Shown piece by piece: positions 41,767-51,734 of a stretch of 64,000 nucleotides of DNA; position 1 is the stretch's first letter, and each line of letters starts with the position of its first letter. The stretch is from Zavarzinella sp. Its GTDB lineage: Bacteria > Planctomycetota > Planctomycetia > Gemmatales > Gemmataceae. Position numbers and translations under genes: made by a program. The notes under the pieces are model-generated. The model saw only the letters and a program-made list of their open reading frames with translations. It did not search any database and was not told the origin of the DNA. Location: assembly GCA_041399155.1 (NCBI GenBank), contig JAWKTI010000003.1, positions 248,001 to 312,000 on the forward strand. Reading direction: 5' to 3'.

Positions 41767-44415
41767 ATGAGAAATCAGACGCTTCTGGCGTTGGGTGCGG
41801 TGACAACAGTTACTTTTTTCCTGCTGGGTGGGATCGATCAGGCCGTGCGGCAGAATCCCAAGCCGCCCGCAGAAGCTGCCTTTCGCAGTTTGCCCACGCT
41901 GCCTGGATTAACAGAGGATGGGTACATTCTGCTCTCGAACCAGTGGCGTTTACGCCCCGCGGGTAAGCAGTTGTCGATGGGGAACCTGCCCATTAATCTT
42001 GCGGTTCATCCCAGTGGGCAGTATCTTGCCGTCTTGCACGGTGGGATGAAAGAACACGAAATCATCATTGTGAACCTGAATCCCAAGAAACAGCAGATTC
42101 TTTCCCGCGTGACTCTTGATCAGACATTTTACGGGCTGACCTTTTCGCCGGATGGTCGCCAGCTTTACGCCAGTGGGGGTGAATTTCAGGTCATTCACGC
42201 CTTCGATTTCGCTCGCGGCCTGCTGGGGAATCCCAGAGAAATCAGCATTGCTTCGGAAGGCAGTAAGCATGTCCCCGGTGGGTTAGCGATGGATGCCAAA
42301 GGGCTGGAACTGTTTGTCTGCAACACCTGGGGCGATTCGGTTTTTCGCATTCCGGTAGATAACCCCGAAAACAAAGTGGAAATTTCGCTGGTGCAGAAAA
42401 AAGAACAGGCACCTGCACCGAAAAAAGGCGATCCCCCCAGTCCGCCTGATGGTCGGAAAGAACCGGGTGCTGAAAAACTACCCGCAAAGCCTACCGCAAT
42501 AACACCAGAAAACTATCCCTACGCTTGTATCGTATCTGCCGATGGCAAAACGCTTTACGTCAGTTTGTGGGCATCTGCTCAGGTGGCTGTCATCGATCTG
42601 ACCACTAATACCGTGCAGGCTCGCTGGAATACGGCACTGCACCCCACGGAAATGGCGATCGATTCTGCCAACAATGCCCTGTACGTGGCATGTGCCAACA
42701 GCACGCAGGTCAGTGTGCTCGACCTGAAAACCGGTGCCAGTCTGCAAACGATCCATTGTTCGCTTTACCCACAATCGCCATCGGGTAACACGCCTAACAG
42801 CCTGACCCTGTTGGAAGGTGGGCTGCTGCTGGTGGCAAATGCCGATGCGAACAATCTGGCGATGTTCAATGTGGAAGACCCCAAAAAGGCACTCTCTTTA
42901 GGGTTTATTCCCACCGGCTGGTATCCCACTTCAGTGCGATTCAACCCAAAAGATAATAAGATTTATGTGGCGAACGGCAAAGGCAGCAGTTCAAAATCGA
43001 ATCGTCATGGTCCGAACCCAAACCAGCCGCTGGCAAAAAATCTGCAGGAATATATCGGAACGTTGTTTGAAGGCACACTGAGCATTATTGATATGCACAA
43101 ACCGCTGGAGATGGCAAAGTACACGAAGGAAGCCTACAAGTGCAGCCCACTGCAAAAGGATTTTTCCCCACGTGCGAAGGATATCCCGACAGATAATCCG
43201 ATCCCAAAAACGGTGGGTGCTCCGTCGCCAATTAAACACGTCATTTACATTATCAAGGAAAACCGCACCTACGATCAGGTTTTTGGTGACATGCCGGAAG
43301 GAAATGGCGATCCTACGCTCTGTCTGTTTCCAGAAGCGATCACCCCGAACCACCATGCACTCGCAAGACAATTTGTCTTGTTGGACAATTTCTACGTCGA
43401 TGGGGAAGTATCTGCAGATGGCCACGAATGGAGTATGGGTGCCTACGCCACCGACTTTGTGGAAAAAGTATGGCCGTTGACGTACCGTGGCAGCCCCACC
43501 CAACGCTTTGGTTATCCTTCGGAAGGTGCGTTGGATAAAATCGCCCGCCCCGCGGGTGGGTATCTGTGGGATCGGGCTGCAGCGAAAAATGTCACCTACC
43601 GTAGTTACGGTGAATGGATTGCCAACGGTGCCAAACGCAAAGATGGCACCTTCGAAGACAGCACCGCACGGGTAAAGGCCCTGGATGGTCACTTCGATCC
43701 CAAGTTCCGTGGGTACGATCTCGATTATCCGGATGTGCTGCGAGCTGAACGATTTATCACTGAATTAAAAGAATTTGAACAAAAAGGCGAATACCCACAA
43801 TTGACCATTCTGCGACTGCCCAATGACCACACTTCTGGCACCCGCGTAGGCAAACCAACCCCCACAGCACAGGTGGCGGATAACGATCTGGCCCTGGGAA
43901 TGGTGGTAGAAGCGGTCAGCAAATCGAAGTTCTGGCCAGAGACAGCCATTTTTGTGATTGAAGATGACGCCCAGAACGGCCCGGATCACGTGGATGCTCA
44001 CCGGGTGGTGGCGTTGGCCATATCTCCTTACACGAAAAAGAATTACGTCGATTCCACGATGTATTCCACTTCGAGCATGTTACGCACGATGGAATTGATT
44101 CTGGGCCTGGATCCAATGAGCCAATTCGATGCAGCTGCGATGCCGATGTACCACTCGTTCCAGGCCAAGCCGGACGTGGCACCATATAAACACCTGATAC
44201 CGAAAACCGACCTGAAAGCTACCAACGAAGCCAATGCGTGGGGGGCAAAATGGTCGGAACGTGCCAATCTGGAACAGGAAGACGCCGCCGATGATATCCT
44301 TTTCAATGAAGTGATCTGGAAATCGGTTCGTGGTGCCAATTCCCGCATGCCCGCACCCGTTCGAGCAGCATTCTTTCGTGGCAAGCCAGAAGATGACGAT
44401 GACGATGATGAATAA
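41767..44415 (+). CDS. YncE-like beta-propeller fused to alkaline-phosphatase-type phosphoesterase
   Basis: 882 aa. An N-terminal signal/anchor (TLLALGAVTTVTFFLLG) is followed by a 7-blade YVTN/YncE propeller (about 40-440; LTFSPDGRQLYASGG, VSADGKTLYVSL, EMAIDSANNALYVA) and then a phosphoesterase domain from about 490 (HVIYIIKENRTYDQVFGDM; DGEVSADGHEWSMG; EDDAQNGPDHVDAHR metal motifs). The C-terminus ends in an Asp-rich run (about 875-881). Related fusions are exported phosphodiesterases or phosphonate/phospholipase-type enzymes. Substrate unknown. Single gene. Confidence 0.88.
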   Translation: MRNQTLLALGAVTTVTFFLLGGIDQAVRQNPKPPAEAAFRSLPTLPGLTEDGYILLSNQWRLRPAGKQLSMGNLPINLAVHPSGQYLAVLHGGMKEHEIIIVNLNPKKQQILSRVTLDQTFYGLTFSPDGRQLYASGGEFQVIHAFDFARGLLGNPREISIASEGSKHVPGGLAMDAKGLELFVCNTWGDSVFRIPVDNPENKVEISLVQKKEQAPAPKKGDPPSPPDGRKEPGAEKLPAKPTAITPENYPYACIVSADGKTLYVSLWASAQVAVIDLTTNTVQARWNTALHPTEMAIDSANNALYVACANSTQVSVLDLKTGASLQTIHCSLYPQSPSGNTPNSLTLLEGGLLLVANADANNLAMFNVEDPKKALSLGFIPTGWYPTSVRFNPKDNKIYVANGKGSSSKSNRHGPNPNQPLAKNLQEYIGTLFEGTLSIIDMHKPLEMAKYTKEAYKCSPLQKDFSPRAKDIPTDNPIPKTVGAPSPIKHVIYIIKENRTYDQVFGDMPEGNGDPTLCLFPEAITPNHHALARQFVLLDNFYVDGEVSADGHEWSMGAYATDFVEKVWPLTYRGSPTQRFGYPSEGALDKIARPAGGYLWDRAAAKNVTYRSYGEWIANGAKRKDGTFEDSTARVKALDGHFDPKFRGYDLDYPDVLRAERFITELKEFEQKGEYPQLTILRLPNDHTSGTRVGKPTPTAQVADNDLALGMVVEAVSKSKFWPETAIFVIEDDAQNGPDHVDAHRVVALAISPYTKKNYVDSTMYSTSSMLRTMELILGLDPMSQFDAAAMPMYHSFQAKPDVAPYKHLIPKTDLKATNEANAWGAKWSERANLEQEDAADDILFNEVIWKSVRGANSRMPAPVRAAFFRGKPEDDDDDDE

Positions 44416-44455
44416 CAAACTGGCTATATGAGATTTTTCTCATTAAGACGGAGCT

Positions 44456-44659
44456 TTGGACATCATCGTGAACGCCTCATTTATTGATCAACTGCTGGAT
44501 GTTCTGAGCACCCACCCGTTAAACGACACCACCCCACTGCCAGAGGGACGTGGGACGATTGAGTTTGACCTGGAAACCCACCAGAGCAATCGGCTGATCC
44601 ATTCTTTCGAAGTGGAAAGGGCCACTCCGGTGACTGATCTGTCACAGTGGCAGAAATGA
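44456..44659 (+). CDS. Small hypothetical protein
   Basis: 67-aa frame starting with TTG (GTG at 44468 also possible) after GGAG. No family recognised. Its stop overlaps the next ORF's ATG (ATGA at 44656-44659), which suggests the two are one translated unit. Confidence 0.4.
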   Translation: MDIIVNASFIDQLLDVLSTHPLNDTTPLPEGRGTIEFDLETHQSNRLIHSFEVERATPVTDLSQWQK

Positions 44660-44907
44660 TTTCGGGTGCCACGCTGGAGCCTGAAACTCTGCACGTGGTT
44701 TCTGTTGATCCTTTGTCGCAGATTGCCATCCTTCGCAGCACACCAGATCCCACCGGACAGGCATATTACGAAGTGAAACTGCTGCACCACAAATTTGCTT
44801 TTTTCACCTGTATGACGTGGGATGTTGCAGAATCAGAATTCTGTTCAGTTCCCTTTTCGATGAGCGACAAGGCACTTGCCCACGTTGTCGACATTCTCAG
44901 CAGATAA
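44656..44907 (+). CDS. Small hypothetical protein, coupled to previous ORF
   Basis: 83 aa, no family recognised, mixed alpha/beta composition with two Cys. ATG overlaps the preceding stop. Both small genes follow the phosphoesterase by about 40 nt, so they may be the tail of its operon. Confidence 0.45.
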   Translation: MISGATLEPETLHVVSVDPLSQIAILRSTPDPTGQAYYEVKLLHHKFAFFTCMTWDVAESEFCSVPFSMSDKALAHVVDILSR

Positions 44908-45083
44908 TTTCAATTCTCAAATTCTGTAACGTATTTCGGGTCACTTGTGAGACCAGAGCGTCGAAGTGGGAATGTTGGGATAGTTCGAATGAATAGATTA
45001 ACCACCAACCTCAAGATGATTTGGCGGCTGTTTGATTGCTAACAAGCTGCAGCATCAGGGGCTGAGCCAATCCGAGTGCACTA

Positions 45084-45323
45084 TTATCGTCCGCTCGGGC
45101 TGCCACTGCTGGCATGTCCTAACGGTGCAATGAAGCGGTTTTCATCTGGATAGGAATAGCGAGAACGGCCTCGGCTTTGCTGTTCATCAATGGTCAGCAG
45201 TGGATCAATGCCAGGGTCAGCGGCATTCATTAAGCGGTTGTCAACGGGACTACGGGTGTTCTGGCACCCCGCCACGACCAACAAGATTCCCATCAGCACT
45301 GCACGTCGCATCGAATTTTCCAT
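45084..45323 (-). CDS. Small lipoprotein
   Basis: About 79 aa. A basic N-terminus (MRRAVLMG), hydrophobic core and lipobox LVVAGC with Cys to be lipidated are clear; the rest is Asp/Ser/Arg-rich and probably disordered. Several Met codons are possible (45350, 45323, 45311); 45323 gives a compact signal. Function unknown. Confidence 0.6.
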   Translation of the reverse strand: MENSMRRAVLMGILLVVAGCQNTRSPVDNRLMNAADPGIDPLLTIDEQQSRGRSRYSYPDENRFIAPLGHASSGSPSGR

Positions 45324-45473
45324 TGTGTTGGTTCTTTTCGTACCGTTCATTATGGAATTCGATTCAAGTCGCACGCAGATCGGGTGGATGAAAAAATTAC
45401 AAATTGCCTGATTTTACAAACGGAAAATTGGTACAGGATGCAGATTGGGAAAAACTCATGCAATCAGCACTGC

Positions 45474-47363
45474 TTACACCTGGTTTTCACCCACCGTGGG
45501 GGCCATCAACACAATCAACTGGTTCAATCTGCGGGCAAAACCGGCTGGATCGCTGAGCGTACTGCCTTCCGCAATCACCGCCTGTTCGTAAACCAGTCGG
45601 CTGCAACTTTCCACCAGCGGATCATGGGGGTTTTGTTCGAACATACCTTTGATCTTGTTGATCACCGGATTTTCTGCATTAATTTCCAGAATCCGTTTGG
45701 CAGGTTCGGTGGCACGACCCATCCGCTGCATCAGCTTTTCGTAAGCGGGTGTCATCCCATTTTTACCCGCAATCAGGCACGAGGGGCTTTCTTTTAAACG
45801 CTTGGAAAGTTTCACATCCTCCACCTGGGGCAGAATACTTTTCAGATATTCCAGGAAGTTTTTAAACTCGTCCTCACGTGGGATCGCCGGATCTTCTGCT
45901 GCGGTGGTATCTGCCCGGTCAATCGCCTTCAGTTCCTTGTCGCGGAACTTGCCCATGGAGGGCATCAGGTATTCATCGATTGTTTCTGTCAGCAGCAGCA
46001 CTTCCCAACCCTTACTCTTGAAGCTTTCCAGCAGGGGAGAGTTTTCAATGATGTTTTTTTCTTCGCCAATCAGGTAATAGATCTCTTTCTGATCCGCGGG
46101 CATTCGCTCGACATATTCAGATAATGTGGTGTATTTGCCTTCTTCCGTTTTGGTAGATTCAAACAGCAGTAAATCACTGAATTTTTCGCGATTGGTGTAA
46201 TCCTGAACTGCCGCTTCTTTCAACGCAGGAGAATAATCTTTGTAAAAGTGCAGGTAGGCATCGAACTGGTCGCCTTTCAAAAATTCCAGTGCTTCGATAA
46301 TTTGTCGCACCAGATCTTTCTGAATACGCTCCAGTACAGGATTGGATTGCAGCAGTTCACGCGAAATATTCAGCGGGAGATCGTTCGAATCAACCACCCC
46401 CCGGACAAAGCGCAGATAGTTGGGCAGCAGCCCATCGCACGATTCCATAATCTGCACCCGCTGCACATATAACTTCATCCCTTTCGGATCTTCCCAGGTA
46501 AAGGAAAATGGTTTTTCCTTGGGAATGAAGGCCAGGACGCGGTAATCGCTTTTGCCTTCTTTGTTGTAATGGATGACCTTAATCGGGTCGTTAAAATCGT
46601 TGGTCAGTGTTTTGTAAAAGCCGTTGTACTCTTCTGCGGTGATTTCACGAGGTTGCTGCAACCATAATGCTCGCCGAGCATTAATTGTCTCTTCTTCCGT
46701 GGTTTCGGTACCGTCTTCCGCCTTGGTAGTTTCATCCATCACAATGGGATGTTCGATAAAGTCTGAAAACTGCTTCACCAGGTGGCGGATTCGATAGCTG
46801 TCCAGAAATTCTTTGGCATCTTCTTTCAAATGCAGAATCACATCGGTCCCACGTTGTTCGCGTGGGGCATCCTCAATCGAAAAGCTCCCCTGACCATCCG
46901 ATTCCCAGCGAATACCTGTGCCCGGTTCGCCCGCTTTGCGGGAATGCACCGTAACCTTGTCTGCCACCATAAAGGCGGAGTAAAAGCCCACGCCGAATTG
47001 GCCGATCAGATCCGGCTCAGTTGCCTGTTGGGCGGCTTTCAGGTTTTCCAGAAACGCCTTAGTGCCCGATTTGGCGATCGTGCCCAGGTGCTCGATGGCA
47101 TCCTGCCGATTCATCCCCACGCCACTATCAGAAATCGTTAACGTGCTGTTGGCTGGATCGGTGGTGATTTTGATTTTCCAGTCCGCATTCCCTTCCAGTG
47201 CTGCCTCATTGGCAATGGCATCGAATCGCAGCTTATTGATCGCATCGCTGGCGTTGCTGATCAATTCACGCAGAAAGATTTCCCGATTCGAATACAGTGA
47301 GTGGGTGATTAAGTGCAGCAATTGCTTCAATTCGGTCCGAAATTCCATCTGCTCCGCAGACAT
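45474..47363 (-). CDS. htpG: Molecular chaperone HtpG (Hsp90)
   Basis: 629-aa full-length Hsp90. GHKL motifs at the N-terminus (ELISNASDAINKLRF; DSGVGMNRQDAIEHLGTIAKSGT; GQFGVGFYSAFMV), a middle domain with YVQRVQIMESCDGLLP and VRGVVDSNDLPLNISRE, and a C-terminal dimer region are all present. It lacks the eukaryotic charged linker and MEEVD tail, as usual in bacteria. Cytoplasmic ATP-dependent folding. Single gene. Confidence 0.97.
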   Translation of the reverse strand: MSAEQMEFRTELKQLLHLITHSLYSNREIFLRELISNASDAINKLRFDAIANEAALEGNADWKIKITTDPANSTLTISDSGVGMNRQDAIEHLGTIAKSGTKAFLENLKAAQQATEPDLIGQFGVGFYSAFMVADKVTVHSRKAGEPGTGIRWESDGQGSFSIEDAPREQRGTDVILHLKEDAKEFLDSYRIRHLVKQFSDFIEHPIVMDETTKAEDGTETTEEETINARRALWLQQPREITAEEYNGFYKTLTNDFNDPIKVIHYNKEGKSDYRVLAFIPKEKPFSFTWEDPKGMKLYVQRVQIMESCDGLLPNYLRFVRGVVDSNDLPLNISRELLQSNPVLERIQKDLVRQIIEALEFLKGDQFDAYLHFYKDYSPALKEAAVQDYTNREKFSDLLLFESTKTEEGKYTTLSEYVERMPADQKEIYYLIGEEKNIIENSPLLESFKSKGWEVLLLTETIDEYLMPSMGKFRDKELKAIDRADTTAAEDPAIPREDEFKNFLEYLKSILPQVEDVKLSKRLKESPSCLIAGKNGMTPAYEKLMQRMGRATEPAKRILEINAENPVINKIKGMFEQNPHDPLVESCSRLVYEQAVIAEGSTLSDPAGFARRLNQLIVLMAPTVGENQV

Positions 47364-47632
47364 GTTGCCCCCAAGTTTATAGTGTACAGATTTACAATTT
47401 CGACACCCACGTGCCGAACAACGTTTTTAATTCTTGAACAATGAGTTATTGTATTGTTCCACAGGTGGGAGCAATACCACAATGAAAATGTGGGATGAAC
47501 CCAAATATATTATCAATAATCTAGTTACCAGTAATATTATTGCATGTAATGCAATTTCCCCCACCATGGGGCACGATTTTTCCCCATTTTGCTTCCTAAA
47601 CTACATCTACCAGACATTTCTGTGGGGATAGG

Positions 47633-48721
47633 ATGTTTCTTTCGCGACATGAGGCGATGTTGCAGGCAATTGTGGTGCAGCCCAACGATGATTCTCTTCG
47701 GCTGATCTATTCCGATTTTCTGGAAGACGATGGCGACTTCGAACGGGCACAATTGATCCGAATTCAGGTTGAAATGCGGCAACTTGGCCCAAAAGACCCG
47801 AAATTTCCCCACCTGAGGCAACTGGAACAGGCTCTGATCCGCAAAAATGATGTACGGTGGAAAAGCGAATTGCCCCAGTTTCGCGGGATCGAATATGAAA
47901 ACTTCGAATCAGGCCTGATTTCCAGCGTGCGGGTACAGGATCCAGAAATGTTTCTGCTGAATTATGAGAAAATTCTGAATGCCGCACCGATTCAGGAGAT
48001 CAGTGGGCATCGATTCCGCCCTGATTGGCTTGGTACACTGGTGGCACTGCCGGAATTTGCCCGCATCCGACGACTGGATCTTTCAGATGGTAACCGAATT
48101 GGCAACCTCGGCTTACAGGAAATCGTCGACTCACCCCACAGTCGGCAACTCACTTCGTTGAAACTGGATAACAACAATATCGGTCCCGGTGGGCTGACCG
48201 CACTGGCCCAGCGGGGCAATTTCCCCCACCTGACGGTGTTGTCGCTCGATCGGAATGCCTTGTTTGCGGACGGTTTACAACAACTGGCACAGGCAACAGG
48301 ACTGTCCAGCCTGAAGTGGCTATCGATGGCGTGGACCCAGATCGACAGTACGGCAATGCAGGCACTTGCCGAAGCACCCTTTCACCTGCGAACGCTCTAT
48401 GCCTCTGGGAACAATATTTCGGATGCAGGCTGGCGGATGTATGCCTATTCCGAAGCCGCCAGCGAGTTGGAAAACCTGTACCTGGAACGGACCTTGATTG
48501 GTGATGATGCTGCAAACGCGTTAGCAGATTCCCCACGTTTGCAGCACCTGCATGGGGTTTATCTGCGTGGCAACCGAATCACCGATCTGGGGGCAACAGC
48601 AATCATCGAATCGCCCCACCTTCAGGAAATTGAAGAGATCATTCTGGGTGACAACGCCATCAGTGCGGCGATGCACGACCCACTGAAACAGCGCTTCGGC
48701 CGCAGAGTACAGATATATTAA
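47633..48721 (+). CDS. TIGR02996 domain / leucine-rich-repeat protein
   Basis: 362 aa. Residues ~5-45 are the TIGR02996 motif (DDSLRLIYSDFLEDDGDFERAQ split by normal spacing), a domain almost confined to Gemmata-type planctomycetes. From ~130 there are about seven leucine-rich repeats of the RNI type (LTSLKLDNNNIGPGGLTAL; LTVLSLDRNALFADGL; GVYLRGNRITDLGA). No signal peptide. A protein-interaction role is likely; partner unknown. Confidence 0.92.
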   Translation: MFLSRHEAMLQAIVVQPNDDSLRLIYSDFLEDDGDFERAQLIRIQVEMRQLGPKDPKFPHLRQLEQALIRKNDVRWKSELPQFRGIEYENFESGLISSVRVQDPEMFLLNYEKILNAAPIQEISGHRFRPDWLGTLVALPEFARIRRLDLSDGNRIGNLGLQEIVDSPHSRQLTSLKLDNNNIGPGGLTALAQRGNFPHLTVLSLDRNALFADGLQQLAQATGLSSLKWLSMAWTQIDSTAMQALAEAPFHLRTLYASGNNISDAGWRMYAYSEAASELENLYLERTLIGDDAANALADSPRLQHLHGVYLRGNRITDLGATAIIESPHLQEIEEIILGDNAISAAMHDPLKQRFGRRVQIY

Positions 48722-48797
48722 TGAGAACTTATGAAACAAACGGCCGATCCACTGCACTACATCAAATCGACTCACCGCCAAACAACACGTGTCTGAA

Positions 48798-48888
48798 GGC
48801 ACAAAGTGCCGTCTAGGTGTAGCCCGGTCCGTGAGGGCCGGGGATAGGTTTTGCCACGAATTGTAAATGCCTGTAAGGCCGTCTGACT
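48798..48888. repeat. Cluster of REP-like hairpins
   Basis: Three stems in a row: GGCAC-aaa-GTGCC (48798-48810), CCCGGTCC-gtga-GGGCCGGG (about 48823-48842, one G-T pair) and GCCT-gta-AGGC (near 48880). The flanks share GCCGTCT twice. A repeated extragenic element is likely. Confidence 0.45.
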
Positions 48889-48998
48889 CTGTTCCTTCTT
48901 TCAACTACATATTATCTTGATTATCGCTTATTTAATTCGTCCTAATCCTGAAGAGCAGTTCAATGAGAGAGTGTTAGATATTTCTTAATTGATCACAA

Positions 48999-49538
48999 TC
49001 AAATTGTGTTAAACTTGCTAAACATAATATCAGCATGCCCTGCAAGCCACATACCTAGCCATTCTGATAATGGAACTTCCTCAGGAATTAATCCATTACC
49101 AACGTACGTGTTCCCATTAAGGTAATTTGAAGTGAGTTCATCGGGCATATTTGGCTCGAATCTATACACAAGAGGATCAGTATTATCACGAAGGTCGAGG
49201 CAAGAAAGAATTCCACATCCCCAACATGAAAAAGGAATTACTGTTGCATTCCACTTTTTAGCTTGCCGAAAAAAAGAGTATAAAGAAACAACAAAACGGC
49301 CATTTTTCAATTCGCTTGAAGGCAACAAAGGAAGCAATCCATAACCAGGTCCAAATCCCCCATTACCGATTTGAAGATAAAGCTGCTGCAACAGATTTGG
49401 CAATTTGCAGCCTATGATATCTTCTGCGATTGCTATTTCGGATAACTGTAGCACTTCATGAGGTGCGAGAAACGGTGGCCCGTGGGAAGTAGGTGACCGT
49501 TGAATCTGTATGCGAATCAGGTCAATTATACTATCCAT
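48999..49538 (-). CDS. SMI1/KNR4 (SUKH-like) family protein
   Basis: 179 aa from ATG 49538 (AGGA 8 nt upstream; frame open from 49559). The motif GCKLPNLLQQLYLQIGNGGFGPGYGLLPL region (core GNGGFGPGYG) and SCLDLRDNTDPLVYRFEP are typical of SMI1/KNR4. Members are often immunity proteins for contact-dependent toxins; no toxin gene is adjacent here. Cytoplasmic. Confidence 0.82.
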   Translation of the reverse strand: MDSIIDLIRIQIQRSPTSHGPPFLAPHEVLQLSEIAIAEDIIGCKLPNLLQQLYLQIGNGGFGPGYGLLPLLPSSELKNGRFVVSLYSFFRQAKKWNATVIPFSCWGCGILSCLDLRDNTDPLVYRFEPNMPDELTSNYLNGNTYVGNGLIPEEVPLSEWLGMWLAGHADIMFSKFNTI

Positions 49539-49926
49539 ATTTGCTTCCTGCCAATGCAATTGTTTGCAAACTATTTTGTAGTAATTCGTTTGAATCTCTT
49601 ATAAGAATCCTCTTTCAAAATTGTCGAAAAGTTGCAATGCTTGCACCTGTAGATTCGCAAGAAACACTTTTGTACACCCATGAATCAATCTCAAAGAAGA
49701 TTTACACAGCCTTGTAATTCCATGGAACTAGATTATAGAAAAATAAAGCGTTATAAATATTTGCATCAGTCGTATTTATATCAGTAAACATAATTTAGAT
49801 TGAATGCATAAGAATTTCTTTGTTAAGTAGGTTTTTGCAGCGGCCAAACATTGATTAATCACAGTAGTAAAACCTCGTTCTCTTCATTGAGTACAATCCG
49901 CGGGTGGTCGTTGTCACAAATGTATA
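49539..49926. other. Intergenic region without a recognised gene
   Basis: 388 nt, AT-rich. Possible ORFs on the plus strand are antisense shadows without codon structure or family similarity. No RNA gene seen. Confidence 0.5.
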
Positions 49927-50187
49927 TCATCCAAATTTCTTATCATCAATCCAAGTGGGCGATACTGACTTGGCAAATAGAATTTCTTTTGACCCTAATT
50001 TTGCAACTGATATAACTATTTCAGATGGGTCATTGTTGTCAGTATCATTTGTCAACAAAAAATCAAGATAATAGCCAGCAAAATACGACGTGCAATCATT
50101 CACTATTGTGATTGTACTGCTGTCGACAACTGCTTTTCTTTTGTTTAGATAGTAACTTACAAAATCACTGGTTGTGTCAACAAACAT
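49927..50187 (-). CDS. Small hypothetical protein
   Basis: 86 aa, AT-rich gene; acidic/hydrophobic beta-type sequence (SSTITIVNDCTSYFAGYYLDF). Overlaps the end of the upstream membrane-protein gene by 31 nt in another frame. No family recognised. Confidence 0.45.
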   Translation of the reverse strand: MFVDTTSDFVSYYLNKRKAVVDSSTITIVNDCTSYFAGYYLDFLLTNDTDNNDPSEIVISVAKLGSKEILFAKSVSPTWIDDKKFG

Positions 50188-50513
50188 TGCAACAAAGCGA
50201 AAAAAAACATGATTTGATTCCTGTTTATGAGTGGTATTGTTCTAATTAACAGTGTGAGTTTACAAAATATTGCAACAATAACCAGGTATAAAATCGTGCT
50301 CGAAAACGATGTAAACAGACTACCTCTTTTGCCCAAACCTGTGATATATAAGATATAGCCGACTGGATCAATTACATTCAATGCTATTTCACACCCTGTT
50401 GTTGCTCGCTTAACGCCATTGAAGAAGAAATATATCGCCAAGGCAAAAATATGCCATCCACAGTATAGCAAAAAATGAAATGTAGCAAATAGAATGATAA
50501 ATACTTTACTCAT
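50157..50513 (-). CDS. Small membrane protein
   Basis: 118 aa from ATG 50513 with GAGGAA upstream. Three hydrophobic segments (about 4-30, 60-77, 90-113). No family recognised. AT-rich compared with the surrounding housekeeping genes, hinting at acquisition. Confidence 0.45.
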   Translation of the reverse strand: MSKVFIILFATFHFLLYCGWHIFALAIYFFFNGVKRATTGCEIALNVIDPVGYILYITGLGKRGSLFTSFSSTILYLVIVAIFCKLTLLIRTIPLINRNQIMFFFALLQCLLTQPVIL

Positions 50514-50637
50514 TTCAATGCAATTCCTCTTCTTGCAGCATCCTGTGCTAATAATCAAAAATGCTGTGCGTATTCTTAATTAGGCCCTTTTAAACATGTG
50601 TGTTACTCTAGCTCAAGCGATTCTATGTTCACAAATA

Positions 50638-51615
50638 TTAACTCATTAATGAAAGGGCGCAGGCGGCAGCACCGATGAAGCCTGCGTCGCTGCCGAGGCT
50701 GGCATACCGGACGGTGGTGTTTTCGGCAGGCACTGGGAAGGCCAATTGCTTGATGTAAAACTGAATTCGCTGCAAAAATGGTTCACCGGCAGCAGTCATT
50801 CCCCCGCCATAGACAATCATGTCCGGGTCGATTACGTGCATCATGTTCATTGCACCGACAGCCAGATAGTAGGCGGTTTCATCCACAATTCTGCGGGCAA
50901 TTTCATCACCCTGGTTGGCTGCCTGAAAAACTACTTTTGCGGGCAGTTCTTCATCGGTGGCTGCCAGTTGTTCCCGCAGCAACGAGGGCTGATTGCTCAA
51001 TTCCACCGCTTCCTGGGCCCGTTTCACCACCGAAGTAGCACTGGCATACGCTTCGAGGCAGCCCCGTCGCCCGCACCCACAGAGGCGGCCATCGGTCATT
51101 TGAATGCCCATGTGCCCAATTTCCCCACCGTGGGAGTGCCTGCCTTCCATAATTTTGCCATCGATGACAATTCCACCACCAATCCCGGTGCCCAGTGTAA
51201 ACATCACCATGCTGACGGTGCCTTTCCCCGCACCGGCCCAGAATTCACCAAAGGCGGCTGCGTTGGCATCATTTTGAAACGCGGTGGGGACCTGGAACTC
51301 TTTCTGAATCGAATCGCGAACCGGCACATTTCGCCACGGTTTTAAGTTGGGTGGGTCCAGAATCAGCCCCGCAGACAGGTCCATGGTGCCCGGGGTGGCC
51401 ACACCAATGCCGGAAATATCGGAAATGCTTAGCCCAGCGGTACTTACGGCAGCCCGAATCGTGGCATACATCTGCTGCAGGCCATGCTCCTGACCTTTCG
51501 CAGCTTCCGTGGGCAGCGTGGCGTGTGGAAACACCTTGCCCGATTCCTGCACCACTGCGGCTTTCATGGTCGTGCCGCCCACGTCGAGTCCAACAAAATT
51601 TCGGTTCGCAGTCAT
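50638..51615 (-). CDS. ROK family sugar kinase (glucokinase-like)
   Basis: 325 aa. N-terminal ATP motif GLDVGGTTMKAAVV, catalytic region NDANAAAFGEFWAGAGKG, TLGTGIGGGIVIDG and the ROK zinc site GRLCGCGRRGCLEAYAS are all present. ROK kinases phosphorylate glucose or N-acetyl sugars; the exact sugar is not resolvable. No DNA-binding domain, so not a ROK repressor. Cytoplasmic. Single gene. Confidence 0.95.
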   Translation of the reverse strand: MTANRNFVGLDVGGTTMKAAVVQESGKVFPHATLPTEAAKGQEHGLQQMYATIRAAVSTAGLSISDISGIGVATPGTMDLSAGLILDPPNLKPWRNVPVRDSIQKEFQVPTAFQNDANAAAFGEFWAGAGKGTVSMVMFTLGTGIGGGIVIDGKIMEGRHSHGGEIGHMGIQMTDGRLCGCGRRGCLEAYASATSVVKRAQEAVELSNQPSLLREQLAATDEELPAKVVFQAANQGDEIARRIVDETAYYLAVGAMNMMHVIDPDMIVYGGGMTAAGEPFLQRIQFYIKQLAFPVPAENTTVRYASLGSDAGFIGAAACALSLMS

Positions 51616-51734
51616 ATCAATTGACGTTCAGATGGTAGTTAAAGGCAATATTGTACGATTTCGCTCGTTTCGGTGCGTCATGAAAGCGTTACTGGCGGCA
51701 AAATTACCACAAAAAGTATACAAAAATATACTTA

